Shown here in pieces: positions 17,250 to 24,945 of a stretch of 26,813 bases of DNA. The DNA is taken from NCBI GenBank assembly GCA_949538655.1, contig CATISE010000168.1, positions 1 through 26,813 on the forward strand. Direction: 5' to 3'. The notes beneath the pieces are model-generated. The model was not told where the DNA came from, ran no database searches, and saw only the letters and a list, made by a program, of their open reading frames with translations. Position numbers and translations under genes: made by a program. Position 1 is the first letter of the stretch, and every line of letters begins with the position of its first letter. Source of the DNA: Marine Group II euryarchaeote MED-G33. Its GTDB lineage: Archaea; Thermoplasmatota; Poseidoniia; Poseidoniales; Thalassarchaeaceae.

Positions 17250-18869
17250 GTGGAAATTACAGAATTCATTACCTTGTTAGGAAATCCTCTGACCGTCCTG
17301 ACCTTGTTGCCGATTACAGGTGCTCTGTTACTCATGCTCGTTCATTGGTTGGGCAATGATGAGAGACGCGAAATGTTGGCAAATCCGATTCGTTATACCA
17401 ATCTTGGAATCGCCTTGCTAATGTTTGTCTTGGCCACCCTCATCGGCCTTGAAGAAAAATTCGGCATGGCCTGGGGTGAATATCTCTACCAAAATTGCGA
17501 AGTGGGAGCAGTAAGTACAGGTTCATGCACTCTGATTAGCAGTATCGGAGTCTCATGGCACGTCGGAATTGATGCGCTTTCATATCCGATGGTTTGGCTT
17601 ACAACCCTCTTGATTCCAATTACCATGATTGTAGAATGGGATGCCAAGAAGGGCGCCTATTTCCACAGCCTCATTTTGATGATGGAGGGTGCACTGATTG
17701 GAGTCTTTGTCAGTCTTGATTTGTTTGTCTTCTACGTCTTTTGGGAATTGACATTGATTCCGATGTTCTTCTTGATCTTGATGTGGGGTGGCGAAGACCG
17801 GAGATATGCGGCTCAGAAGTTCTTCATCTACACATTTGCAGCCAGTGTCTTCATGCTCGCTGGTATCCTCGTGATGTACTTCAACAATGATGCAAGTTGG
17901 GTTGGAAACATTACAGGGAAATCATTCGATTTCGTCTTGATGGATACCAGTACGAATTTCATCGCCACTGAGGGATTGCGTAGTGTTGTATTCCTACTCA
18001 TGCTAATTGGGTTTGCAACAAAGATGCCAAGCGTACCCGTTCACACCTGGCTTCCCGACGCCCACGTCCAGGCCCCGACAGCTGGTTCAATGCTACTGGC
18101 GGGTGTCATGTTGAAGATGGGTGCCTACGGATTCCTTCGATTGGGTGTCACACTCTTCCCTGACCAAGTGATTGAATTCCAAACATTGCTCATCGTACTG
18201 GGAATGATTAGTCTGGTCTATGGTGCGATCGTCTGCCTTGGACAGATGAACCTCAAGCGTATGGTCGCATATTCATCGGTCAGTCACATGGGCCTGATTT
18301 TCCTCGGCGTTGCAACGCTACAACCTCTTGGAATCGCTGGCGCGATCTTCATGATGTTCGCCCACGGAATCATCAGTCCGCTTCTATTCGCAGTGTGTGG
18401 TTCCTTCAAGCACCACTATCACACATTGGAAATCGACTCAATGCGAGGACTTGCGCACCACAGCCCGTGGATGAGTGCACACATGATGGTCGGTTGGATG
18501 GGCAGCCTAGGATTGCCTTTGATGGCAGGCTTCGTCGCTGAAGTTGCCATCCTCATCGCTTTCTACATGGCCTTCGGTTGGTGGGTTCTACTGCCTGCGG
18601 TCACACTCATTGTGACGGCAACATACTACCTTTGGAGTATGCAGCGAACCATCTTCGAAGGCAGTGGAGAGGCCCAGCTGCCTCCGACCATGCATGGGGA
18701 TGAACCCCGGGATATCACATGGCATGAGAATACTGGAATGCTCATCCTTGGTGTTCTCGCAGTTGTCTACGGAATTTATCCAGACTTCTTCGGTATGTTT
18801 GAGATGATGTCAGATTGGGCTACACTCTTGGTAGAGAATGCCATTTTCCCACCGGAGGTGAACCCATGA
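17250..18869 (+). CDS. nuoM: NADH-quinone oxidoreductase subunit M
   Basis: NuoM is the middle antiporter-like pump subunit, related to MrpD. The protein has 539 residues, slightly above the norm. The signature glutamate is in 'FYVFWELTLIPMFFLI', the lysine in 'FATKMPSVPVHTWLPDAH', and 'QAPTAGSMLLAGVMLKMGAYG' and 'KRMVAYSSVSHMG' are typical. About 14 hydrophobic helices can be traced. The start is GTG 17250, immediately after the nuoL stop, with only a G-rich stretch (GGGGGGTG, 17235-17242) upstream. This is the only nuo gene with a GTG start. The stop overlaps the nuoN ATG as ATGA. Confidence 0.97.
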   Translation: MEITEFITLLGNPLTVLTLLPITGALLLMLVHWLGNDERREMLANPIRYTNLGIALLMFVLATLIGLEEKFGMAWGEYLYQNCEVGAVSTGSCTLISSIGVSWHVGIDALSYPMVWLTTLLIPITMIVEWDAKKGAYFHSLILMMEGALIGVFVSLDLFVFYVFWELTLIPMFFLILMWGGEDRRYAAQKFFIYTFAASVFMLAGILVMYFNNDASWVGNITGKSFDFVLMDTSTNFIATEGLRSVVFLLMLIGFATKMPSVPVHTWLPDAHVQAPTAGSMLLAGVMLKMGAYGFLRLGVTLFPDQVIEFQTLLIVLGMISLVYGAIVCLGQMNLKRMVAYSSVSHMGLIFLGVATLQPLGIAGAIFMMFAHGIISPLLFAVCGSFKHHYHTLEIDSMRGLAHHSPWMSAHMMVGWMGSLGLPLMAGFVAEVAILIAFYMAFGWWVLLPAVTLIVTATYYLWSMQRTIFEGSGEAQLPPTMHGDEPRDITWHENTGMLILGVLAVVYGIYPDFFGMFEMMSDWATLLVENAIFPPEVNP

Positions 18870-20617
18870 ATCTAGGCGCGCTGTTTAGCAGTACGGATAT
18901 GGCCAGTACGCTCATTCCAGAAACGATTCTTCTTTTCGGTATCATTGCAATGATCATTGTGCCCAACCTTGGCAATGCAACATTCCGTTTGCCAATTCCT
19001 GGAAAGGCTTGGAGAATTCCTTACTTTGTCGGCGGAAAGAGATTTTCTTTCACCAGCGACCCACGCCTTCCTTCTGCAATTGCCGCGTTCACACTCTTTG
19101 CCTCGTTCATCACGGCTCTCTTGAGTCAGATGGGTGAAATTGGTGTGGCCGATTCGTGTATCGCGATGAGAGATGGCGTCGCTAGAGCCGGTCCTGAATG
19201 GTGTTCAGGTGGGTCTGTCATTCTGGAAGTCAATGCATTTAGCCGATTGATGGAGATGATTTTCACCGCAGCACTACTCCTTGCAGTAATTGCCAATTGG
19301 GATCGTCTACCTGCAACCCCTCATCATCGCATCCCACTGAAGACACAGCGTGATGAAGTGGTTGAGAATCGACGCTTGCACCGCCTTCTCAACAACCGTC
19401 GACAAGTCGATTTTGCTCTACTTGTTCTCATGGTCGCACTTGGAATGTCAACAGTTGCCCTTTCCGCAAATCTGTTCATGTTGTTTGTAGGGTTGGAATT
19501 GGCCAGTATGGCATCCTATGTTCTGGTTGCATTCAACAAGGAAACAAAAGTAGGTCCTGAAGCTGGTGTCAAGTATTTCATCGTCGGCAGCGTTGCCAGC
19601 GCAATCGGCCTCTACGGCATGTCGATGCTATACATCTGGAATGGAGACTTGTCAATCGCCAGTTTGCACAGCGCATGGACTACGGGTCCGAACGGAATGG
19701 CCATCATTGGTTTGGGCATGATGTTGGTCGCCTTCGGCTTCAAGGTCAGTGCAGTCCCCTTCCACTTCGCTGCACCAGATGCTTATTCTGGTGCGAGTGG
19801 TCCCGTTGCAGGCGTTCTATCTACCGCCAGTAAGGCGATGGGTTTTGTCGCATTAATGCGGGTTCTAATCGGTATCACATTGGTTGATGATGGCAGTGAA
19901 TGGACTCTACTAATCGGAGTGATTGCTGCGATCACAATGACATGGGGTAACATCGCTGCACTGGGTAGCCACAACCCAAAGCGAATGCTCGCATATTCCA
20001 GTGTCGCTCATGCAGGATACATCTTGGCAGGTATTGCAGCCATTGGAGCACTCGGACCAGGTGAAGGAAGTGAGTTGATTGCAACTGCAATCATCTTCCA
20101 CCTTGCAGTTTTGGTTACTTTCAAACTTGGAGCATTCCTTGTCATCGCATTGCTAGAATGCGAAGGCCGTGGGCATGAATTGGAACATTACCATGGTCTT
20201 GCACGTCGCGATCCATTGATTGCCATCTCGATGATGGTCTTCATGTTCGCTCTTGCCGGTGTTCCACCGTTGTCCGGTTTCCTCTCGAAGTTGATGATGG
20301 TAAGTGGCATCATCTCCAGTACGGTTGGCGATGTTTCAGGCTCCAGTCTCTCGGATGCTATGGGGTCGATGTCGTGGGTCTTCTGGCTCGCCATTCTAAT
20401 TTTCATTAACAGTGCAATTTCATTGTTCTATTATCTACGAATTTGTGTGGTCATGTTCTATGATGATACGGACCGTCACTTGCGCCTTTCGCGAGCACCT
20501 ATGATTCGTATTGCCATCATGCTCTGCACCATGGGTGCTGTTGTACTAGGCTTCGGGGTCTTGGCAGATGTTCTTGCTTCGGCGGCTCACGATGCTGCTA
20601 TGGCTCTGTTTGGTTGA
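18866..20617 (+). CDS. nuoN: NADH-quinone oxidoreductase subunit N
   Basis: NuoN is the proximal antiporter-like pump subunit. The protein has 583 residues, about 100 more than usual. Core motifs are 'FMLFVGLELASMASYVLVAF', 'GFKVSAVPFHFAAPDAYSGA' and 'KRMLAYSSVAHAGYILAG'. The extra length lies in two polar insertions near the N-terminus: about residues 25-60 (Arg/Pro-rich, between helices 1 and 2) and about 135-170 (His/Arg-rich, before the 'DFALLVLMVALGMS' helix). GGAGGTGA at 18854-18861 lies before ATG 18866. A possible start 51 bases upstream is rejected because it overlaps nuoM without a binding site. This is the last gene of the operon; a palindrome covers its stop codon. Confidence 0.96.
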   Translation: MNLGALFSSTDMASTLIPETILLFGIIAMIIVPNLGNATFRLPIPGKAWRIPYFVGGKRFSFTSDPRLPSAIAAFTLFASFITALLSQMGEIGVADSCIAMRDGVARAGPEWCSGGSVILEVNAFSRLMEMIFTAALLLAVIANWDRLPATPHHRIPLKTQRDEVVENRRLHRLLNNRRQVDFALLVLMVALGMSTVALSANLFMLFVGLELASMASYVLVAFNKETKVGPEAGVKYFIVGSVASAIGLYGMSMLYIWNGDLSIASLHSAWTTGPNGMAIIGLGMMLVAFGFKVSAVPFHFAAPDAYSGASGPVAGVLSTASKAMGFVALMRVLIGITLVDDGSEWTLLIGVIAAITMTWGNIAALGSHNPKRMLAYSSVAHAGYILAGIAAIGALGPGEGSELIATAIIFHLAVLVTFKLGAFLVIALLECEGRGHELEHYHGLARRDPLIAISMMVFMFALAGVPPLSGFLSKLMMVSGIISSTVGDVSGSSLSDAMGSMSWVFWLAILIFINSAISLFYYLRICVVMFYDDTDRHLRLSRAPMIRIAIMLCTMGAVVLGFGVLADVLASAAHDAAMALFG

Positions 20618-20637
20618 ACCAATACCTTCCAATGGAA
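20610..20637. repeat. Two short palindromes at the nuoN end
   Basis: TTGGTT-G-AACCAA (20610-20622) spans the nuoN stop codon. TTCCA-A-TGGAA (20627-20637) follows five bases later. Both are perfect but short. They could mark a transcription end or a protein-binding site ahead of the aIF1A promoter. A CCCCTCTTTC stretch follows, but there is no clear T-run terminator. Confidence 0.35.
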
Positions 20638-20658
20638 CCCCTCTTTCACGCCTCCGTG

Positions 20659-20666
20659 TTTATGTA
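20659..20666 (+). promoter_or_regulatory. Probable TATA box for aIF1A
   Basis: TTTATGTA matches the archaeal box A consensus well and stands out from its GC-richer surroundings. A transcription start about 25 bases downstream would fall near 20687, giving a leader of roughly eight bases. This agrees with the absence of a Shine-Dalgarno before ATG 20695. Confidence 0.55.
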
Positions 20667-20694
20667 GGGTGGTCGATTCGGCGCCTTTGTTACC

Positions 20695-21276
20695 ATGGGA
20701 AGACGTCGTGAGGAAACAGTCGATGAAGAACTTCTAGCCCAGCTAGAAGGTGATTCCAGCGACAAAATCAGAGTTGCCCTTCCGAACGAACGAATCAATG
20801 AGATGTTTGCCATCGCAGACCAAATATTAGGCGGCCGTAGGGTTCGCGTTGTCTGTGCAGATGGTGAGACACGATTGGCACGAATCCCGGGGAAAATGCG
20901 TCGCCGGCAGTGGGTCCGTGAAGGAGATTTGATCGTCATTCAGCCATGGGATTTCCAAGATGCCAAAGCCGACGTCAAAAAGCGCTACTCAAAGACTCAA
21001 TCACTCTATCTTTCGAGAAAAGGAGTCTTGCCCGAAATTGTAGATGTATTTGGAACTGGAACCGAAACATGGGAAGAACTTGACGACTCAGGAATTTTCG
21101 CTTCCTCCTCACAAAATCAGTCCGCTGTAGAAGAAGTGGAAGATGTGGTTGAAGAAGAGGAAGTCGCAGAAGAGGAAACTGTTGTTGAAGAATCGGCCCC
21201 TGCACCCGCTGCCGAACCAGAGCCATTCGATGATGTGTCTGATGATGACATCGACAGCCTGTTTGGGCCTGCTTAG
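20695..21276 (+). CDS. eif1A: Translation initiation factor aIF1A with acidic C-terminal tail
   Basis: aIF1A is the OB-fold factor that binds the A site of the small ribosomal subunit during initiation. The protein has 193 residues; the usual archaeal length is about 100-115. Residues 1-20 are a basic then acidic N-terminal tail. The OB fold covers about 30-118, with 'GRRVRVVCADGETRLARIPGKMRR' in two parts, 'WVREGDLIVIQPWDFQ' and 'KADVKKRYSKTQ', all typical. Residues 121-193 are a disordered tail rich in Glu, Val, Pro and Ala that ends in DDDIDSLFGPA. It is the first gene after the nuo operon, with its own TATA box. The TAG stop lies inside the Shine-Dalgarno of the RIO1 gene, so the two are coupled. 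Confidence 0.96.
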   Translation: MGRRREETVDEELLAQLEGDSSDKIRVALPNERINEMFAIADQILGGRRVRVVCADGETRLARIPGKMRRRQWVREGDLIVIQPWDFQDAKADVKKRYSKTQSLYLSRKGVLPEIVDVFGTGTETWEELDDSGIFASSSQNQSAVEEVEDVVEEEEVAEEETVVEESAPAPAAEPEPFDDVSDDDIDSLFGPA

Positions 21277-21290
21277 GAGGTGAAAGCATC
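21276..21290 (+). promoter_or_regulatory. Perfect Shine-Dalgarno followed by an ATC start
   Basis: GGAGGTGA (21276-21283) begins on the last base of the aIF1A stop. Seven bases after GGAGG lies ATC (21288-21290), in frame with RIO1. Stops (TGA TGA at 21243-21248) close the frame upstream and no ATG, GTG or TTG occurs before TTG 21342, which has no binding site. Confidence 0.6.
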
Positions 21291-22277
21291 GCACGACGCC
21301 GCAAGGCTCGTCGCGAAGGCGATTCTAGGGATTGGACTGAATTGGGCGAATCATCCAATGTTGATTTGGATTCTGAACCAACTGAAAACGAGTTGTCCCT
21401 CGAAGCAGAAAATATTGCACTCGCTGAAGAAAAATGGAATGCAGAAGAAGATGAATTACACCTGCACTCGGAAATGGACAAGAAACAGGATTCTTGGTCA
21501 TGGATGAAAGAAAAAAAATATTCTGCAATGTTCAAAGAAATTGAACACAAATTGCAAGGGGTTCTGGGAACTGGGAAATTTGAATGGGTCGATCGTCGAG
21601 TATTCGACCAAGTATTCGATCAACGGACATTACTTGCTGTTTACAAATTGATGCAACAAGGCCATATCGACACCTTAGATTGGCCAATTGCTCGAGGCAA
21701 GGAAGCGCACGTATTCCATGCTACAACCCCAAACGGAGTTGCTGCTGTGAAGATTTTTCACACAAGTAATGCAGTATTCAAGGGACTTATGCAGTATATC
21801 GAAGGTGATCCCCGATTCGGGGGCTTGCGTCGTCGCCACCATGAGTTGGTCAATATCTGGGTTCGTAAAGAGCATCGAAATATGATGCGCATGTCGAAAC
21901 ATGGGTTGCGTGTTCCAGAGCCACATGCACTCTTCCGCAACGTGTTGGTCATGGATTATCTTGGGGATTCGGAAGGCCCAAGTCCGAGACTTCGAGACGT
22001 TGAAGTTGAAGACCCAGGGCCTGTTTTTGATGAACTACTCAATTGGCTTCGAATTTGTTGGCATGAAGCAGATTTGGTTCATGCAGACTTTAGTGAATAC
22101 AATATTTTGTGGCATCAAGGTGAACCACGAATCATCGACGTCGGCCAATCGGTCACCAAAGCACACCCGAGTGCAGAGGAATTCTTGGTTAGAGATGTCA
22201 CACGTCTTGTAGAATGGGCTCAGCGTCAAGGTGTTGAAGTCGATTTAGCAGAGTCAATGGCCAATGTGTTATACTGA
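21288..22277 (+). CDS. rio1: RIO1-type atypical serine kinase/ATPase
   Basis: RIO1 acts in late maturation of the small ribosomal subunit. Counting from ATC 21288, the protein has 329 residues. A basic N-terminus (ARRRKARRE) leads into an acidic linker (about 25-65), then the RIO fold. Visible parts are the phosphate-binding motif ARGKEAHVF (about 135-143), Lys155 in AAVKIF, the catalytic loop HADFSEYNIL with Asp267 and Asn272, and IIDVGQSV with metal-binding Asp284. The last 30 residues (YVRDVTR-like, 'FLVRDVTRLVEW') are typical of RIO1. The start is unusual: ATC after a perfect Shine-Dalgarno; the next conventional codon is TTG 21342. The aIF1A–Rio1 order is conserved in many archaea. Confidence 0.93.
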   Translation: MARRRKARREGDSRDWTELGESSNVDLDSEPTENELSLEAENIALAEEKWNAEEDELHLHSEMDKKQDSWSWMKEKKYSAMFKEIEHKLQGVLGTGKFEWVDRRVFDQVFDQRTLLAVYKLMQQGHIDTLDWPIARGKEAHVFHATTPNGVAAVKIFHTSNAVFKGLMQYIEGDPRFGGLRRRHHELVNIWVRKEHRNMMRMSKHGLRVPEPHALFRNVLVMDYLGDSEGPSPRLRDVEVEDPGPVFDELLNWLRICWHEADLVHADFSEYNILWHQGEPRIIDVGQSVTKAHPSAEEFLVRDVTRLVEWAQRQGVEVDLAESMANVLY

Positions 22278-22280
22278 TCA
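22275..22280. other. Abutting convergent stop codons (TGATCA)
   Basis: The RIO1 stop TGA (22275-22277) and the complement of the KH-gene stop TCA (22278-22280) sit side by side and form the palindrome TGATCA. There is no intergenic base between the two converging genes, so each transcript must end inside the other's coding sequence or overlap it. Confidence 0.9.
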
Positions 22281-23030
22281 TTCTTCTCCAAATACAATGG
22301 ATTCATCTTCTGCAAGTTCCATCATATCTTCCACAGCGTGAGTATCATCGGGATCGACTTGTGCCTCTTTGTAACGTCGTTCTCTCCTACGCCTTGCAGC
22401 ATCGAGTCCAGGTACTAGAGCATCAAATCGACCTCCGTCGTCCGGTGCATCAATTGATTCAAGGTTACGTGAGGCCATTCGCCTTTTTCTCCGCTCAGTC
22501 TCTAGATGTTTTAGAACGGATGAATGCTCAGCACCTTGCAACAATCTTTCAACTGCTTGACTGGCAAGTGGTAGCGCTTCTTCATCGCCGATGATCACTA
22601 CGGTTGAACCATAAATCACAATCTCGGCACCAGAGTGTTCCTCAATCAATTCCCGTATGCGTCCATTCCGTCCAATCAATCGACTTCGAATCCGTCTCTG
22701 TTGATTTGCATTTTTTCCTACATACTCACGCATGTCGTGAAGGATTAGGTGTTGATCGTCGTTGAGTAACTGTAGAGCTCTAGATGGATTCATACCACGT
22801 CCAATGGCTCGAATAACATCTGGAAATTTCATGCGGAGAATTGGATCAAAATCTTCATTCCAAACAACAGAAACATCACCACTAGAAGAATCGATGTGTA
22901 GTTTCGAATTGGTCGCTTCTTCCAATGCGCGCCGAGTCGCACCCTTGCGACCGATGAGCACCGCGATGCGGTCCTGCGGGATTCGAGCCAAGCCCTCCAT
23001 TGGCCCCGCGACCGTGGCCTCCTCTTTCAA
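22278..23030 (-). CDS. KH-domain RNA-binding protein (archaeal Pno1/Dim2-like)
   Basis: This 250-residue protein has two KH domains, each with its GxxG loop: GRKG at 27-30 and GRNG at 120-123. They are followed by an Arg-rich segment and an acidic C-terminus. This layout fits the archaeal Dim2/Pno1 family, which binds near the 3' end of small-subunit rRNA during its maturation. In many archaea it follows rio1 on the same strand; here it faces it. The start is uncertain. TTG 23030 overlaps the upstream stop as TTGA. ATG 23000 is the first ATG but lies 17 bases from GAGGAGG. The gene is probably co-transcribed with the surface protein upstream, an odd pairing. Confidence 0.92.
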   Translation of the reverse strand: MKEEATVAGPMEGLARIPQDRIAVLIGRKGATRRALEEATNSKLHIDSSSGDVSVVWNEDFDPILRMKFPDVIRAIGRGMNPSRALQLLNDDQHLILHDMREYVGKNANQQRRIRSRLIGRNGRIRELIEEHSGAEIVIYGSTVVIIGDEEALPLASQAVERLLQGAEHSSVLKHLETERRKRRMASRNLESIDAPDDGGRFDALVPGLDAARRRRERRYKEAQVDPDDTHAVEDMMELAEDESIVFGEE

Positions 23031-24811
23031 GACGCCGCTTCAGGTCGATTGACCACACGGCTCACAAATAACCCTGCAAGAAGCAAGAGAATCAAGTTCG
23101 GAACAAAACCACTGACAGAACCGACAACTTTTGGGTCTGCGGCTCCAATGAGGAGAAATTCCTCGTTATTTCCTTCATCACGCTCTGAAATTGAATCATC
23201 GGGATCGACGATTACTCTGAGGTCAAATTCGCCTGCAGAGAGCAGGGTGATGTTCACAGAAATACTCTCTTGTTGGTCAATGAAACTATTTGCTGGAATC
23301 ACCATCGAATACAATGTGGTCCATTGGGTCAATGAATCTCGACTTGCCGGTGCACTCTCGACTCTCACAACCACACTACCTGAATAGAATTCATTGGTTT
23401 CAATCGATGCTTCAAGGAGAACCGGATCTGCAGAACCAGCTCTGACAACCAATCGGTTGAGGGAGGCTTCGGAAATTGAGAAATCAAGACCGGGTAAGAT
23501 AAGGAAATGGGATGCAGGTGTAGTCACAGTATTGCCAGCATCATCGACAAGTGTAGCACGAAGGGAGAGGTATTGACCCGCCCTTGTCGACCAATCAATG
23601 GCGGCGGATAGGTGATTTGAGGTCCCTGAACCCACGCTGAGCCAATCCGATGAGATGTCGGGTGTAATACCTGCTCCATTGGAATCAAAACCGTATTCGA
23701 GACTACATGAAGCGACGTCGATACCGGAATGGGCATCTGTTGCGTCCACCGTTACTGCCACCTGGCCTGACAATGAATCTGTGAGTTCTGGAAGAATCCA
23801 TCCGCCGGCAACAGGAGCAGTTCTGTCTGCCATGATTGTCACATTGTGCGCCTCGCCAATGTTTCCAACACGATCTACAGCTCGGAATTGAATGGTCCGA
23901 ACGCCTTCCTCAAGTGTCATCGAACCAAAACCAGCCGCTCCGATGTCGGACCATTCTGCAGTACTATCGCGCACATGATATGTAGCGATTCCAGAACCGC
24001 CATTGTCACTCGCTCCACTGGATAAATCATTGAAAATCAAGGTGGTAGCGGAAGTCCAAGTTCCAGCAGTAACTGAAAGTGAAGGCGTGCCAACATCCGG
24101 TCCACTACGATCGATTCCAATGTGGATTGAGGTTTGGGCAGAGTTCCCTCCCTCATCAAAAACAGACAGGATGGGGGTCCAAACGCCTTCTGAAAGGTCA
24201 CCAGGCGACCATGCCCACGTATTCAGTAGTGTACCAGGGCCATCTTGAGCCGGGGTACCTGAACCGGGCACACCGGTCAATGTCGCATGTGATAGATGGG
24301 AATCGGAACCAGTCCAATCGAAGTTAATGGTATCAGATGGGTTGGATGTAAACCATGCGCGATTAATTGTTGAAGAGCCATCACCAACCTCCGCTCCCGA
24401 AGTTGTCAATGTAAGGCTCGTAGGTGCAGTATTATCAATCGTGAACGTTGGACTGAGGATCCAACCCGTTGTCGTTGAATTCGCGAACGTCCCTTCGATC
24501 CTCAACTGATAATCTCCATCGGTTTGCACGCTGGTGTCCCATGGAGTCAACCATGGGGCTGACGTAATGTTGGCAATCGGTGACCATGCTGAACCATCGG
24601 ACACCTCCACGTTGATGTAATCCATACTGACAACATTCGTTGCACGAACCGTGTATGTACCGGATAGAATTTGACCAGCCCCTGGTCCTCCACTGAAGTC
24701 TAAATCATCACTTCTACCCGAGGATGCACTGACTGCAATCCATGCACCGTGGGGTACGAGACACAGTAGAATCACCACGGATGTGGCAAGAATGAATCGG
24801 CGAGATAGCAT
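23027..24811 (-). CDS. Surface protein with Ig-like repeats and CARDB domain, C-terminal anchor
   Basis: This protein has 594 residues from ATG 24811, chosen because GGGAGG lies upstream; a GTG at 24838 would add nine residues. A signal peptide (about 5-30, 'RRFILATSVVILLCLV') is followed by an Ig-like domain with 'SGTYTVRA'. Three or so bacterial Ig-like repeats follow, recognisable by 'DNTAP', 'DRSGPD' and 'DRTAPV' strands and 'DEGGN', 'DRVGN' and 'DDAGN' ends. A CARDB-like domain with 'VDPDDSISERDEGNNE' comes next. A membrane helix (about 570-588) and a seven-residue tail end the protein. No catalytic site is seen; adhesion or surface scaffolding is likely. The stop overlaps the start of the KH gene by four bases. 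Confidence 0.88.
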   Translation of the reverse strand: MLSRRFILATSVVILLCLVPHGAWIAVSASSGRSDDLDFSGGPGAGQILSGTYTVRATNVVSMDYINVEVSDGSAWSPIANITSAPWLTPWDTSVQTDGDYQLRIEGTFANSTTTGWILSPTFTIDNTAPTSLTLTTSGAEVGDGSSTINRAWFTSNPSDTINFDWTGSDSHLSHATLTGVPGSGTPAQDGPGTLLNTWAWSPGDLSEGVWTPILSVFDEGGNSAQTSIHIGIDRSGPDVGTPSLSVTAGTWTSATTLIFNDLSSGASDNGGSGIATYHVRDSTAEWSDIGAAGFGSMTLEEGVRTIQFRAVDRVGNIGEAHNVTIMADRTAPVAGGWILPELTDSLSGQVAVTVDATDAHSGIDVASCSLEYGFDSNGAGITPDISSDWLSVGSGTSNHLSAAIDWSTRAGQYLSLRATLVDDAGNTVTTPASHFLILPGLDFSISEASLNRLVVRAGSADPVLLEASIETNEFYSGSVVVRVESAPASRDSLTQWTTLYSMVIPANSFIDQQESISVNITLLSAGEFDLRVIVDPDDSISERDEGNNEEFLLIGAADPKVVGSVSGFVPNLILLLLAGLFVSRVVNRPEAAS

Positions 24812-24945
24812 CGGCACCAATCCTCCCACAATATGCACCGTCCTTCAAGGCTTTCCAATGGGACTCGTAACGTTGGCACTTGCTGGGGGTCTTTGGGTGC
24901 TTTCGGGAAGCAGGTTTGAAGTGCCTCGCCTGCTCTCCTAAACCC
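24812..24945. other. Divergent intergenic region
   Basis: These 134 bases separate two divergently read surface-protein genes and must hold both promoters. I see no convincing TATA box on either strand. The only dyad is a 6-bp inverted repeat, AGCAGG (24909-24914) and CCTGCT (24929-24934). On the minus strand GGGAGG lies about ten bases before ATG 24811. On the plus strand no Shine-Dalgarno precedes ATG 24946, which would fit a leaderless or short-leader mRNA. Confidence 0.5.

Noticed and set aside
18815..18865. Upstream start for nuoN
   Set aside because: It would overlap nuoM by 55 bases without a binding site, while GGAGGTGA precedes ATG 18866 at good distance.
21512..21519. Run of eight A in rio1 as a frameshift site
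   Set aside because: The RIO fold is intact downstream in the same frame and the run encodes ordinary Lys codons; no second product in the other frame is visible.
24909..24934. AGCAGG/CCTGCT inverted repeat as an operator
   Set aside because: Only six base pairs with a 14-base spacer; expected by chance in a region of this size.
24812..24945. Defence or toxin-antitoxin genes hidden in the divergent gap
   Set aside because: No open frame of useful length with a start and binding site fits in it.
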